NCBI GenBank assembly: GCA_001799615.1
Contig: MGTU01000025.1
Span: 155,902 to 219,901, forward strand
Direction of reading: 5' to 3'
DNA from: Elusimicrobia bacterium GWA2_61_42
GTDB taxonomy: Bacteria > Elusimicrobiota > Elusimicrobia > Elusimicrobiales > UBA9959
Length of the DNA: 64,000 nt
This document shows, in pieces, positions 26,142 through 34,853 of the stretch. How positions within the stretch are numbered: the stretch's first letter is position 1; each line of letters begins with the position of its first letter. The notes below the pieces were generated by a model. It worked only from the letters and a program-made list of their open reading frames with translations. It was not told the origin of the DNA and searched no databases. The translations under genes were made by a program, and so were the position numbers.

Positions 26142-26528
26142 TCAGTGACTCTTCTTGAGCTTGGCGCTCAAGGTTTTGGCGGACTTAATAATATAGGCCT
26201 GGTCTTTCTGGGAGTTCTTGCGAAGAGACTTGATAAGGGAAACCAGGACCTTATCCATATCAGGGGAAAGATACTGAGGCTGTTTTTCACGGGTGGAGCT
26301 GGGAGTGGCGCTCTTGGCACTGGCAAATAGGCTGCCTACTGGCCGGTTGAGGCTCTCTGCGATCTTCTTTAGGTTCAAGAGGGAAGGGTTGCGGGTTCCA
26401 CGCTCAATGTCTCCAAGATAACTGGGGTGCAGGTGCGCCCGGAAAGCCAATTCCTCAATGGTAAGTCCACGTTCCAGTCTAAACCGCCGTATTTGGCTTC
26501 CGACCTCAGTCTGCAAATTAGTTCCCAC
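26142..26528 (-). CDS. XRE-family HTH regulator
   Basis: The 128-residue protein has residues 8-65 as a Cro/CI helix-turn-helix (IRRFRLERGLTIEELAFRAHLHPSYLGDIERGTRNPS) and a basic helical tail ending KKSH. The start is GTG at 26528 with CGGAGGA just upstream. It is the only minus-strand gene seen in element B and diverges from the lipoprotein operon, so it probably represses one or both directions and may govern the element's state. Confidence 0.85.
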   Translation of the reverse strand: MGTNLQTEVGSQIRRFRLERGLTIEELAFRAHLHPSYLGDIERGTRNPSLLNLKKIAESLNRPVGSLFASAKSATPSSTREKQPQYLSPDMDKVLVSLIKSLRKNSQKDQAYIIKSAKTLSAKLKKSH

Positions 26529-26560
26529 GAGTCCTCCGGAGACAATCTAAATTCTAATCA

Positions 26561-26574
26561 ATGCGTATATGCAT
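26561..26574. promoter_or_regulatory. Candidate operator between the XRE gene and lipoprotein operon
   Basis: ATGCGTATATGCAT is a near-perfect palindrome (arms ATGC/GCAT around GTATAT) in the 164-bp divergent intergenic region. It fits a dimeric XRE repressor site by position only. Confidence 0.35.
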
Positions 26575-26692
26575 ATCCATAGAATATAAGTCTTGAGGAG
26601 CACGCTTTGACAACGCCACTTATAAGTGATAAATTTAGGGGATATCCAGATGGCGAAGAAGCTATATCTGGGCCTGAAAACTAGGGGGACAG

Positions 26693-27397
26693 ATGAGTAT
26701 GACCATGAAACAGTCTTTATCCTTGATGCCAATACTTCTATTGGGGCTTGCATGTGGTAAAAAGGCGGAGGAAACGTCGCAAAGTGTTCCTGCACAGCCC
26801 GTGGCCGCAGTATCAGACCCTTCTCCCGCCGTAGCGACTATTCCCGCATTTAAGAGTTCTCTTAAGGATTTCGAGACCATGCTCAGCGAGGGAATGAGGC
26901 TATCAAGCTCTGAACAGATTCCCGACGGGCCTTTCAAGGGGTTTACAAAGAACGTCTATAAGGCCGGGGCAGACGCTAGTGCCTTGGAGGCGGCAGAAGT
27001 AATCACCAGGGATGGCGGGGTATATAGATTTCGCTTGATTGCCAATAAGGCAGTAGTGGATTCTATGGCCGCCTCGAACCCCAAGGCACCTGTCAAGGAT
27101 GTTCTGAACACGGTGTACAGATACTCGATTTACGAGGGGTATCTCTATGCCACAGCCTTCAATGTTCAGTATAAGCCGGAGACCAGGCCGGACGAGCTGA
27201 TTAAGGAATCTGGCTCTTACGCTTCTATGTGTGTGGATAACGTGCATTACAAATCCGGTGGGGCATATTACCAGGTTTATAATGGCTATGCTTTTGGGTG
27301 TTTGAATAAAGCCAATAAGACAATATCCTTCGATGTCGTATCAGAGGACGTATATAAGGCTGAAAAACTGGAGCGCATCCATGGGGGGAAATCATGA
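26693..27397 (+). CDS. Lipoprotein of unknown function
   Basis: The 234-residue product starts with a lipoprotein signal whose lipobox LGLAC places the lipidated Cys near residue 21. A Pro/Ala/Ser-rich linker and a globular domain with two cysteines follow. A GGGGGA ribosome site precedes the start. It overlaps the next lipoprotein gene by 4 bp, indicating a two-lipoprotein operon. I do not recognise the family. Confidence 0.6.
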   Translation: MSMTMKQSLSLMPILLLGLACGKKAEETSQSVPAQPVAAVSDPSPAVATIPAFKSSLKDFETMLSEGMRLSSSEQIPDGPFKGFTKNVYKAGADASALEAAEVITRDGGVYRFRLIANKAVVDSMAASNPKAPVKDVLNTVYRYSIYEGYLYATAFNVQYKPETRPDELIKESGSYASMCVDNVHYKSGGAYYQVYNGYAFGCLNKANKTISFDVVSEDVYKAEKLERIHGGKS

Positions 27398-28533
27398 GAC
27401 CGCCAGTGTTGACGACGATGAAAGCATGTGTGCCCATAGTCCTTGCAGTGTTCCTGACCGGATGCTCAACCATCCAGTCGATAAAGACTGGTATGGACTG
27501 GGATAGCCATCGTATGGAATGGGAAGGCTGGTATGGGGGCGGAACACAATGGCGCGAAGCCGGATTTACCTACGCCGGAGCGAAGCAGTGGTATGATACT
27601 GGCGTAACCGCTCCGTCGTTGGCCTTCGCGTGGGAAGGGATAGGGTTCTCGCCCCAGCAAGCTAGGGCATGGTCGGGAACCGGGTGTGGAATTGAAGCCA
27701 TAAAGAGTATGGCCGATATAGGGATATCAGCAGCTGAGGCCCGGAAGTGGGGAGGGAACTGCAACCCTCAATACATTTTGGTCTGGCGCAAGGTTGGAAT
27801 TGACCCCTCAGAAGTGGACGGATGGGTTCAGGCGAAGTTTTCCCCTGACTCTGCAAAGGCCTGGCATGACTTAGGTTTTTCCGCCATGGGAGCGTTGAGC
27901 TGCACAAGTAATAGCTACACGCTGGATGACATCAAAGTCTTATTGGATTCTAAGGCGGTACTTTCGGATATCAAATCTGTCTGCGCAAGACTATCAAAGA
28001 CAGAGAAGGCTAAGTGGGAGTCCAAATATGATTTAGCCAAGATGGCGTCATTGAGTGAGTACTTTTCGTTTGAAGAGATCACTGCCTTGAAGAAAGCCGG
28101 GTTTTCTATTGACGAGGCAAAGAACTTTAGGCGCGAAGGCTTCTCGGCTGAAGAGACCCTTACTTGGATGAAAGCTGGGTTTACCATTAACGAGGCAAAG
28201 GACTATAAAGTATTTGGTCTCTCCGGTGCAGTTGCCGTTAAGCGAGGGTGCCCTAAAGGATACGGGAATATTTACGCTCTGCTGTCGGCCAATCCGTATG
28301 AAGTGGAAGGGAAGTGCTTTGAGTTTGCCGGTGATACTATGCAGCTAATCAATAGAACCACGGGCCTATTTACCCAGAGCCAGCAGGTGTTTTACATGGA
28401 CTTCGGGTCCGACTCGTTACCCAACATCGGATTCCACGGTATCGTCAAAGGCATGGGTGTGTACGAATACACAACCCGCTTGGGAGTAGCAAAGAAGATA
28501 CCACATCTCAAGAAACTCCTGGTCCTGAACTGA
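27394..28533 (+). CDS. Lipoprotein with tandem W-x-x-x-G-F repeats
   Basis: The 379-residue product has lipobox LTGC near residue 24. Residues about 35-280 consist of imperfect 16-18-residue units of the form WxxAGFSxxEAxxW, such as QWREAGFTYAGAKQW, AWEGIGFSPQQARAW and KWRKVGIDPSEVDGW-type variants. They continue degenerately as LKKAGFSIDEAKNF and WMKAGFTINEAKDY. Each looks like a small helical hairpin, giving a solenoid. The C-terminal 90 residues form a separate beta-rich domain with one CPKGYGN and one GKCFEF cysteine. Surface-exposed binding is a reasonable guess. Confidence 0.6.
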   Translation: MRPPVLTTMKACVPIVLAVFLTGCSTIQSIKTGMDWDSHRMEWEGWYGGGTQWREAGFTYAGAKQWYDTGVTAPSLAFAWEGIGFSPQQARAWSGTGCGIEAIKSMADIGISAAEARKWGGNCNPQYILVWRKVGIDPSEVDGWVQAKFSPDSAKAWHDLGFSAMGALSCTSNSYTLDDIKVLLDSKAVLSDIKSVCARLSKTEKAKWESKYDLAKMASLSEYFSFEEITALKKAGFSIDEAKNFRREGFSAEETLTWMKAGFTINEAKDYKVFGLSGAVAVKRGCPKGYGNIYALLSANPYEVEGKCFEFAGDTMQLINRTTGLFTQSQQVFYMDFGSDSLPNIGFHGIVKGMGVYEYTTRLGVAKKIPHLKKLLVLN

Positions 28534-28563
28534 GGGCGGTTCAACCTGTGCGGAATCCGGCTT

Positions 28564-28667
28564 GAAGAAGTCATTAAAAGAGTCCATATGCAACAGGGCT
28601 GCGATATGACGAGACTTCCATACATCCTTGAGATTTTGGTCGCCGGGAACTGCTATAGGTCAATTCT
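28564..28667 (+). repeat. 104-bp element B repeat, copy 2
   Basis: Contains CCATACATCC, TTGAGATTTTGGTCGCCGG (TTGAGA at 28628-28633) and TATAGG at 28654-28659. It lies between the lipoprotein operon and the DNA-metabolism module. Confidence 0.78.
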
Positions 28668-28734
28668 CACTGTTTGTGCAGGTGTGCAGGTAGGGTCCGG
28701 CTCTATTCCCCGGCCGAGCGGCTGCATAGTATAG

Positions 28735-28850
28735 GCAAGGGTATGGGGTATAAATACACTTAAATCAGTTAGGTATATAGAGTAGTTACTAAGAGTTATA
28801 TATATACTAGATATCCCATAAGATAAGGGTGCCGAGCGCCTTCGTATCTT
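28735..28850. other. AT-rich tract before the polymerase gene
   Basis: About 100 bp rich in TATA/TAG steps (for instance AGTTATATATATACTAG) lies between repeat copy 2 and the polymerase start. It ends in TTCGTATCTT (28841-28850), whose TATCTT lies 6 nt before GTG 28857. Besides a promoter it could be an easily melted region such as an origin. No iterons are evident. Confidence 0.4.
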
Positions 28851-28856
28851 TAGGGT

Positions 28857-30602
28857 GTGCCCTCCTGCAAACCCATTTCCCGTACAGACCTTAAGGCGCT
28901 GGCTCTTAGCCAGCCGTCCAACAAGCCGTTGTCCCTTGCCTTAGAAGCCTCGGGTCCGGACCCATTAAAGGACAAGCTCATCTCCGTAGCCTGGTCCGAC
29001 GGCTCTGCGGAGCCCTCCTGGTTCCAGCTTACCGGAGAGGACGACCGCGAAGCCCTAGCCAGTTTCCTCTCCCAGCGGCCACTAATCCTTTACGATTCCA
29101 CCCGCTGTTCAACCTTCCTGCGGCAAGCCGGCATAGCCCCCAACGTCCTAAGCGACCCCAAGCTGATGCGGTTCGCGCTAAACCCTTCAAGCCCGCTTAC
29201 CCTAAAAGCCTTGCTCCTGCGCTACGTTGAGTTTCCAGAGCTGGACTCAATCCCGGACACACTCGATGTCGGTGTCGTCGTGGTGCCCGAGGGCTTGCTC
29301 TCCGATAATAGAGAACTCTTAGGCTTGATGGCGGAGGCCACCAGGCTCCTCCACGACAAGCTTCACGATAGCCTCCACTGGGCCAATCCGGTCTACCAGC
29401 AAGAGCTCGGCATAGCCCCCATATGCACGGAAATGATTATTTTCGGTATCAAAATCCTTTTTGGAGCTCTCCAGGAAAAGATTTCAGGCCTAGAGGCTGC
29501 TATAGAGGAGCTAGAGGCGAAATTGACTTCCATGACGACGTTAATAGGGGTTGCTAATAGCGATTTTTCAATCAATTGGAGTTCCCCGGGAGATATCCGC
29601 AACCTCCTTCTTTCACTTGGAGTCGAGCTCAAAAACCATACCGCCGGCGGGAAGTTATCGGTCTCCAAGGATATCCTAGCCGGCTTTTCGGAATCGCACC
29701 CTATCATCCCGGTACTGCTGGAATACCGGCACATGGTAAAGCTTCACGGGATTTGCCGCACACTCAAGCGTTTCTACAACCCAAGCACCGAAGCCATCCA
29801 TTGCCAGTGGCTACAGACGGGAGTTCCAACCGGAAGGTTCCGCTCAAAGGGCCCCAACCTCCAGCAGATACCAGACTTTATCCGGTCCGTCTTTGTTGCC
29901 CGCCCAGGCTACTACTTCCTGTCCATCGACTACGATCAACTTGAATACCGAATCCTGGCCGCCTGCGCCGGCGAGACCGCCTTGGTCGAAGCCCTTAAAA
30001 GGGGGGAAGATATTCACCGCAAGACAGCAGCTCTTATGCTTGGCCTGCCGGTGTTCAACGTTTCCCCTGAGCAGCGAGCTATGGGTAAGCAGCTTGGTTA
30101 CTCTCAGCTCTATGGCAGCGGCCCGTCGGGGCTGGCTCACAAACTTAACATCCCCACGAGCAGGGCCAACGCCTTGCTTGACCAGTACTTTGCCGCGGTG
30201 CCCCGGCTGGTAGCCTTCCTAGATACCTTGCAGCAACGAGCCTTAACCAATGGCTACGTTGAAAGTTATTACGGTCGCCGTCGTCCCTTGCCCGAGATAT
30301 CTAGCCCCAACGGCAAGCTCCGCGCCTTCGGGATGCGTAGCGCGGTTAATGGCTTCGCTCAGTCCACCGCCGCTGATGTCGCAAAGCAGTCCATGATTCG
30401 ATTGGCCCCCGTCCTACGCTCCTACGGCGCCAAGATGCTCGTTCAGCTCCACGATGGGTTGCTAATAGAGGTCCCAGACAGCGTCCCTCCCGAAGTAATA
30501 GTCCCAAAGATTAAAGCCGCCGCCGAGACAGAAATCGAGGGCCTGCCTTTAACTGTTACTGCCTCCATTGGTCCCACCTGGCACGACCTTAAGAAGTCAT
30601 AG
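28857..30602 (+). CDS. Family A DNA polymerase with degenerate exonuclease domain
   Basis: The 581-residue product, from a GTG that is probably leaderless, is like a Klenow fragment without the 5' nuclease. In the 3'-5' exonuclease region the FDTET motif is LALEA (first metal Asp lost, Glu kept) and the later catalytic Asp positions are not evident, so proofreading is probably absent. Polymerase motif A is SIDYDQLEYRILA. Motif B is RAMGKQLGYSQLYG, with Tyr at the E. coli Phe762 position. Motif C is QLHDG, where the usual HDE has Glu replaced by Gly. It probably copies or repairs the element's DNA. Confidence 0.85.
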   Translation: MPSCKPISRTDLKALALSQPSNKPLSLALEASGPDPLKDKLISVAWSDGSAEPSWFQLTGEDDREALASFLSQRPLILYDSTRCSTFLRQAGIAPNVLSDPKLMRFALNPSSPLTLKALLLRYVEFPELDSIPDTLDVGVVVVPEGLLSDNRELLGLMAEATRLLHDKLHDSLHWANPVYQQELGIAPICTEMIIFGIKILFGALQEKISGLEAAIEELEAKLTSMTTLIGVANSDFSINWSSPGDIRNLLLSLGVELKNHTAGGKLSVSKDILAGFSESHPIIPVLLEYRHMVKLHGICRTLKRFYNPSTEAIHCQWLQTGVPTGRFRSKGPNLQQIPDFIRSVFVARPGYYFLSIDYDQLEYRILAACAGETALVEALKRGEDIHRKTAALMLGLPVFNVSPEQRAMGKQLGYSQLYGSGPSGLAHKLNIPTSRANALLDQYFAAVPRLVAFLDTLQQRALTNGYVESYYGRRRPLPEISSPNGKLRAFGMRSAVNGFAQSTAADVAKQSMIRLAPVLRSYGAKMLVQLHDGLLIEVPDSVPPEVIVPKIKAAAETEIEGLPLTVTASIGPTWHDLKKS

Positions 30603-30660
30603 ATTGGTGGGTATAAACCACCATGGGTGAACTTCTGGGTATCGATATCCTTGGATTTGT

Positions 30661-31530
30661 GTGCTAGACTATTTGGGTTCTAAGTCGGTTGTGCTTGAAG
30701 AAAACATGAGCCCCATTCCCACCTATTACCGTCGCTCTCTTTCTTTAGGGGGACTGCGCAAGCGCCGCCAGATTAGAGTGTCATACAGTCCTGCATCCAA
30801 TACGGTAACTCGGGTTGAGGGTTTAGCCATCTCTCCCGAGGATGTTGAGATTTCCTCAGAGCTCGGATTTAATCTCCCACTATATGTTCGGGTAGAAGGC
30901 CTGCCCCTCTTTCCTACTTCGTATGAATCCATTGGGACAGGGGAAATCATCTACCACGCGCCGTTTCCTCCACTACCTCAGTTCCATGTGCCTGAGCGTT
31001 CCAATCCCCTCTCAGAGCGCGCGAAGGTTATGCGGGTTACGCTGACAATACAGAAGCTTGAGGAACTCGGGGCGTATAGTAGTCGCAAACGGCTCCCCAC
31101 GCAGCTTGCTGTAATGGGAGAATCTGCACAGGATCATGCGCAGAAGCTTACAGGCGCAGGTCGACTAGTGCGCAAGTCTGGTAATGCGACGTGGCATTGG
31201 TGCCACCTCATTGCTTTTAGTATGCTGCCTGCGCAGCGTGCCCAATCTAAACAGAACTTGTTCTGCGGAACCTCGGCAGCAAATGGCCAAATGGCAAACA
31301 TAGAGACATGTGTTCGGGCTTGGGTTTCGGAAAACAAGAAGCCGCTTGGGATTGAGGTTACCTGCTCGTATTTGGCCGATAGCCATCTGGGATTAAGATT
31401 GCGGTATCGACTGCATAACAGGAAGTCCGATATGTCCCACACTGAGTATTATGACCCGCTTAGTGTTCAACAGTCGGAGTATGATGATTTGGACGCAGCA
31501 TTTGACCGGATGTCTGCGAACCTTCGATAG
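30661..31530 (+). CDS. DNA/RNA non-specific endonuclease-like protein
   Basis: The product is 289 residues from GTG 30661, or 274 from ATG 30706; neither start has a strong ribosome site. Residues about 175-220 contain WHWCHLIAF, then QNLFCGTSAANGQMANIE, matching the H-x-N-x-x-x-N-x-x-x-E layout of the betabeta-alpha-metal (NUC1/colicin-like) nuclease fold. The N-terminal 150 residues are unassigned. It could be an effector against foreign nucleic acid or take part in element DNA processing. Confidence 0.55.
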   Translation: MLDYLGSKSVVLEENMSPIPTYYRRSLSLGGLRKRRQIRVSYSPASNTVTRVEGLAISPEDVEISSELGFNLPLYVRVEGLPLFPTSYESIGTGEIIYHAPFPPLPQFHVPERSNPLSERAKVMRVTLTIQKLEELGAYSSRKRLPTQLAVMGESAQDHAQKLTGAGRLVRKSGNATWHWCHLIAFSMLPAQRAQSKQNLFCGTSAANGQMANIETCVRAWVSENKKPLGIEVTCSYLADSHLGLRLRYRLHNRKSDMSHTEYYDPLSVQQSEYDDLDAAFDRMSANLR

Positions 31531-31602
31531 CCAAACCTTCCGCAAGTGTTACCTCCCAATAAATAATAGTTCTCTCGCTAATTGCTACGGCATGCCTCCT
31601 CG

Positions 31603-31608
31603 TATATT
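31603..31608 (+). promoter_or_regulatory. Element-type -10 box (leaderless) of the ligase gene
   Basis: TATATT within CTCGTATATT ends 6 nt before ATG 31615. No ribosome-binding sequence lies between, so the mRNA should begin at or beside the ATG. Confidence 0.55.
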
Positions 31609-31614
31609 TGTGGC

Positions 31615-32655
31615 ATGTCTCGTTTGTCTTTAGACCAGATAGCACCGATGTTAGCCTGCGACTTGCGGGACCTGCCGCCAGCCGAGCAGGAACGCATCTG
31701 GTCCAATCCCGACTTCATCGCTGAGGAGAAATTCAACGGCGTTCGTGGCCTGCTTCACATAGGCAAGAAAGAGAATCGAATCAGTACCCGGTGCCTGAGC
31801 AAGCGCACAGGGCTTTACTCCGAGAAAACCGACCATTTCCAGCACCTCCGCAACCTGCCCTTGGACTTCTTGGATGGCACCGTCATTGACGGCGAAATCC
31901 TGATGAACAAGTCCAGGATGTTTACTGGCGAGACCTTTGCCTGCGGTACACTCTCCTGCACAATGGCGTTGTGCAACGCCTCCCCAGAGAAAGCCTTCGT
32001 CCTCCAGCAGGAGGAAGGCCACGCCAGCTTCCAGGCTTTCGATATCCTCCGGTACAAGGGGGAAAGTCTTGAAAACCAGCCCTTCTGGAGGCGCCGTCAA
32101 GTGTTGGAGAAGCTATTCTCCGATACGGCCGCCAAGGGCATAGAGCTGACCTCTCTGAATCTAGCCACACAAGTATCCGACGATAAAAGGGACTTCTATG
32201 AGGCCGTGCTGTCCTCCGGTGGGGAAGGGGTTATGCTCAAGCACAGGGATGCTCTATATCAACATGTTGGTCGTTCTAAGGGTATGCTGAAGGCCAAGCG
32301 TTTCCTTACGGTGGATGGCTTTATCATTGGGGCTACTTCCGGCAAGAATGGAAATACTGGGATGATTGGCAGCCTGTTGATTGGAGTCTACGACCTATGC
32401 ACTGATAGGGTCAGAGAGATAGCCGGTGTCCCGCCCTCCGACTTAAGCCTCGGCAAGAACAGTAATCTGCGGCGTGCCATGACCGTCCTAAAAGACGGCA
32501 AGCCATGCCTTGCTCCCGGTTTCCTGAACGGAGTCGTTGAGTTAGAAGCGTTCCAGTGGAATAACTGGAGGCTTGTCCATGCGAAGATACTTCGCTTTAG
32601 AGACGACAAAGCCCCGCAGGACTGCGTCGTTGATTTCCTTGGGATGGAGGAATAA
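31615..32655 (+). CDS. ATP-dependent DNA ligase
   Basis: Start ATG 31615 is chosen because the promoter lies directly before it; the frame is open upstream but covers that promoter. The 346-residue enzyme has the adenylated Lys39 in EEKFNGVRG (motif I), DGEIL (motif III), FQAFDIL, GEGVMLKH (motif IV) and LKAKR (motif V), with an OB-fold-like C-terminus. It seals nicks using ATP. Host bacteria use an NAD+-dependent enzyme, so this is element-owned. Confidence 0.88.
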   Translation: MSRLSLDQIAPMLACDLRDLPPAEQERIWSNPDFIAEEKFNGVRGLLHIGKKENRISTRCLSKRTGLYSEKTDHFQHLRNLPLDFLDGTVIDGEILMNKSRMFTGETFACGTLSCTMALCNASPEKAFVLQQEEGHASFQAFDILRYKGESLENQPFWRRRQVLEKLFSDTAAKGIELTSLNLATQVSDDKRDFYEAVLSSGGEGVMLKHRDALYQHVGRSKGMLKAKRFLTVDGFIIGATSGKNGNTGMIGSLLIGVYDLCTDRVREIAGVPPSDLSLGKNSNLRRAMTVLKDGKPCLAPGFLNGVVELEAFQWNNWRLVHAKILRFRDDKAPQDCVVDFLGMEE

Positions 32656-32657
32656 TT

Positions 32658-33116
32658 ATGCGATGGAAGACCGGCGACAAGTGCATTTTGGATGAGTCTG
32701 TTTTCAACCGCTTTATTAAGTCATTCGGCTCGGATGTCTGCCGGGCTCAGGAAGTCTACACGGTGGTTGATGCTGACCCATGCCAGGCTGTGGTGATTAT
32801 CTCTGATAAGGAGGGGAAAGCCTCGATAGTGCTGGATTCCTGGATTCTCCCGCTGAAGGAGACAGATTGGAAGGCCTGCAAGCAAGTGCTGGATAAGAGC
32901 ACCAGTCCGACGGATTTAATCAAACGGTTGAACACCCCGAAGCCCGTGCCGGAGCCTAAAGAGCCGCCCAAGACGGATCATGCGGATAAACCTGACACGC
33001 TCCCGGACACCAAGCGAACGCTAATGAAGATGCTCGACCAACTCGAAATAGCGCTCGCAGGCTCTCTTACTATCGGCATGGCTATCATCAAGGTGTATCT
33101 GCAAAGGCACTGGTGA
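32658..33116 (+). CDS. Small protein with Pro/Lys-rich linker and C-terminal hydrophobic helix
   Basis: The 152-residue product starts 2 bp after the ligase stop and is probably translated from the same mRNA. Residues 1-80 look globular (MRWKTGDKC), 95-118 are a KPVPEPKEPPK-type linker, and 128-146 form a helix of moderate hydrophobicity. No family recognised. Confidence 0.5.
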   Translation: MRWKTGDKCILDESVFNRFIKSFGSDVCRAQEVYTVVDADPCQAVVIISDKEGKASIVLDSWILPLKETDWKACKQVLDKSTSPTDLIKRLNTPKPVPEPKEPPKTDHADKPDTLPDTKRTLMKMLDQLEIALAGSLTIGMAIIKVYLQRHW

Positions 33117-33150
33117 CACATGCTGCAAGGATTTGTGATGCTCCTGCTCG

Positions 33151-33156
33151 TATATA
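33151..33156 (+). promoter_or_regulatory. Element-type -10 box (leaderless) of the RadA-like gene
   Basis: TATATA within CTCGTATATA ends 6 nt before ATG 33163. The upstream bases TGCTCCTGCTCG resemble those before the ligase gene. Confidence 0.55.
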
Positions 33157-33162
33157 ACAATT

Positions 33163-33888
33163 ATGACCGACGGACTCTTCACTTTAAACGACCTCCAGAC
33201 TACAACTGTTGAACGAATCCCTACCGGGCTTCGCCGCCTGGATAAGGTTTTAGGTAAGGGGTTCGTGCGCCGGTCCCTGACGTTGTTCGCCGGCCACGCT
33301 GGAGCGGGGAAGAGCTCGCTTTTAACCTTGATTTCAGGGCGTATCTCTGCCGCCGGCCGCAAGGTCCTATACATCAGCGCGGAAGAGGACCTTTCACAGT
33401 TCGGTCTGCGTGCCCGCCGCCTTCGCCTGAAGGCAGACGACTCACTCTTCATTACGGATGACGCCCGCATAGACTCCCTGCGCAAGAATGCCTTAGCTCT
33501 TAAGCCCGAGCTTTTAATCATCGACAGTATCCAGAGTCTCCGGTATTCGGATGAAGGTTCCCCGTGCTTAGAAAATATGCGTTCCGCGCGCCACCTCCTG
33601 GCAGAGCTCCTAGAACTGAAGAAGGAACTGAATACGGCAATTATTCTCGTCGGGCACGAAACTAAAGGTCATGAGATTTCGGGGTCGGCCCAGCTACAGC
33701 ACATGGTAGACCTAGTGTTAAAGCTTGACTATGAGGAAACTACCGGCGACCGGGTGCTTACGGTAAAGAAGAACCGCTTCGCTTCGATTACAAGCAACTA
33801 TCGCTTTATAATGGGCAAGCACGGGGAGATACAAGACGCCCCACCTGTTCCGGTGGTTAATTATCGCTCCCCGATAATCGTTGGTTAG
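33163..33888 (+). CDS. RadA/Sms-like RecA-fold ATPase, minimal form
   Basis: The 241-residue protein has Walker A GHAGAGKSS at 44-52, Walker B ELLIIDSIQSL, the VGHETKGHEISGSAQLQHMVD segment and KKNRFAS, the counterpart of the RadA KNRFG motif. It lacks both the N-terminal C4 zinc finger and the C-terminal Lon-like domain of RadA, so it is about half normal size. RadA drives branch migration in recombination. The gene lies in the DNA-metabolism cluster, 8 bp before the next gene. Confidence 0.82.
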   Translation: MTDGLFTLNDLQTTTVERIPTGLRRLDKVLGKGFVRRSLTLFAGHAGAGKSSLLTLISGRISAAGRKVLYISAEEDLSQFGLRARRLRLKADDSLFITDDARIDSLRKNALALKPELLIIDSIQSLRYSDEGSPCLENMRSARHLLAELLELKKELNTAIILVGHETKGHEISGSAQLQHMVDLVLKLDYEETTGDRVLTVKKNRFASITSNYRFIMGKHGEIQDAPPVPVVNYRSPIIVG

Positions 33889-33896
33889 GAGGCCGT

Positions 33897-34847
33897 ATGA
33901 TACTCAAGAGCATTAACGAGGTAATAGAGCAGGTGCGCAAAGACCGGGAAGACACGCATGATGTCCTGCTCCGGAATCCCTCGGACTTCCGCCTGGAATG
34001 CGGCGAGAAAGACGACTATCGCCTCCTGTTTGACGGTAAATCCTACAAGGTCGGTCCCACGGCCATGTCCTCGATATGCCGCCTGCTGAGGATGCCCAAG
34101 GACTACTTTGACCGTTACCCTAATCCCAGGGAGTTCGTAGAGCATACGCATACGCTAATGCCCAGGGCATGTCCTAACGGCCTGCTGATGCGCCTTAACG
34201 GTGAACTGCATGGAGTTCTGCCAGGGAACTATAAAATATTTGACGACGAGCAAGCGCTGGAGTTCATCGGCAGCATGGCCAGCCGATTACTGCCTAGCAT
34301 CAAAGGGGTAGCAGTTACCTCTGACCGCCGTGAAAATAGCTGTTACCGCATCCTGTTTGGTGACTCGGCGCTGAAGAAAGATGAGATTTATCCTGTCATC
34401 AATTTCACTAACTCAGAGATAGGCTTCGGCCCGCTGTCCATAGACGGCGGGACTTTTCGCCTTGTCTGCCTAAATGGCAGCATGCGTTCCGTTGCCTCTG
34501 GCAAGAAGTTCTCCTGGAACCACAGCGGTGACTTTCACAAGAAGGTGGACGACTTGTCCGCCTTCATGCGCAGACAGGCACAGGTTGCTACCGAAACAGC
34601 AGAGGCAATAAAGCGGGCGGTCCAGAAGATTCTCCCGAGCGGCAGGGAGGAAATCACACGACTTAATCATGCACGCTGGATAAGCAGTGCCTTTGCCAAG
34701 GATGCCCAGGGACTCCTTAACGTCGGAGTTCCAAGCACGAAGTATGATGTCTTTAATGCGCTGACAAAGGCTAGCCAGTCCCTTCGCCTGCCAGACAGGT
34801 TAAGGACAGAGGCCGTAGCTCACTCATACCTCCTAAGCAGGAACTAG
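33897..34847 (+). CDS. DUF932-like protein
   Basis: The 316-residue product contains YPVINFTNSEIGFGPLSIDGGTF followed by RLVCLNGS. That order of conserved blocks is seen in DUF932 proteins of phages and plasmids, which are associated with DNA replication or recombination but have no settled biochemical role. A GGAGG site precedes ATG 33897. It is followed 6 bp later by the RecB-like nuclease. Confidence 0.6.
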   Translation: MILKSINEVIEQVRKDREDTHDVLLRNPSDFRLECGEKDDYRLLFDGKSYKVGPTAMSSICRLLRMPKDYFDRYPNPREFVEHTHTLMPRACPNGLLMRLNGELHGVLPGNYKIFDDEQALEFIGSMASRLLPSIKGVAVTSDRRENSCYRILFGDSALKKDEIYPVINFTNSEIGFGPLSIDGGTFRLVCLNGSMRSVASGKKFSWNHSGDFHKKVDDLSAFMRRQAQVATETAEAIKRAVQKILPSGREEITRLNHARWISSAFAKDAQGLLNVGVPSTKYDVFNALTKASQSLRLPDRLRTEAVAHSYLLSRN

Positions 34848-34853
34848 ACGACT

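Noticed and set aside
31582..31614. Upstream start for the ATP-dependent ligase
   Set aside because: The extra codons cover the CTCGTATATT promoter; the family begins near ATG 31615.
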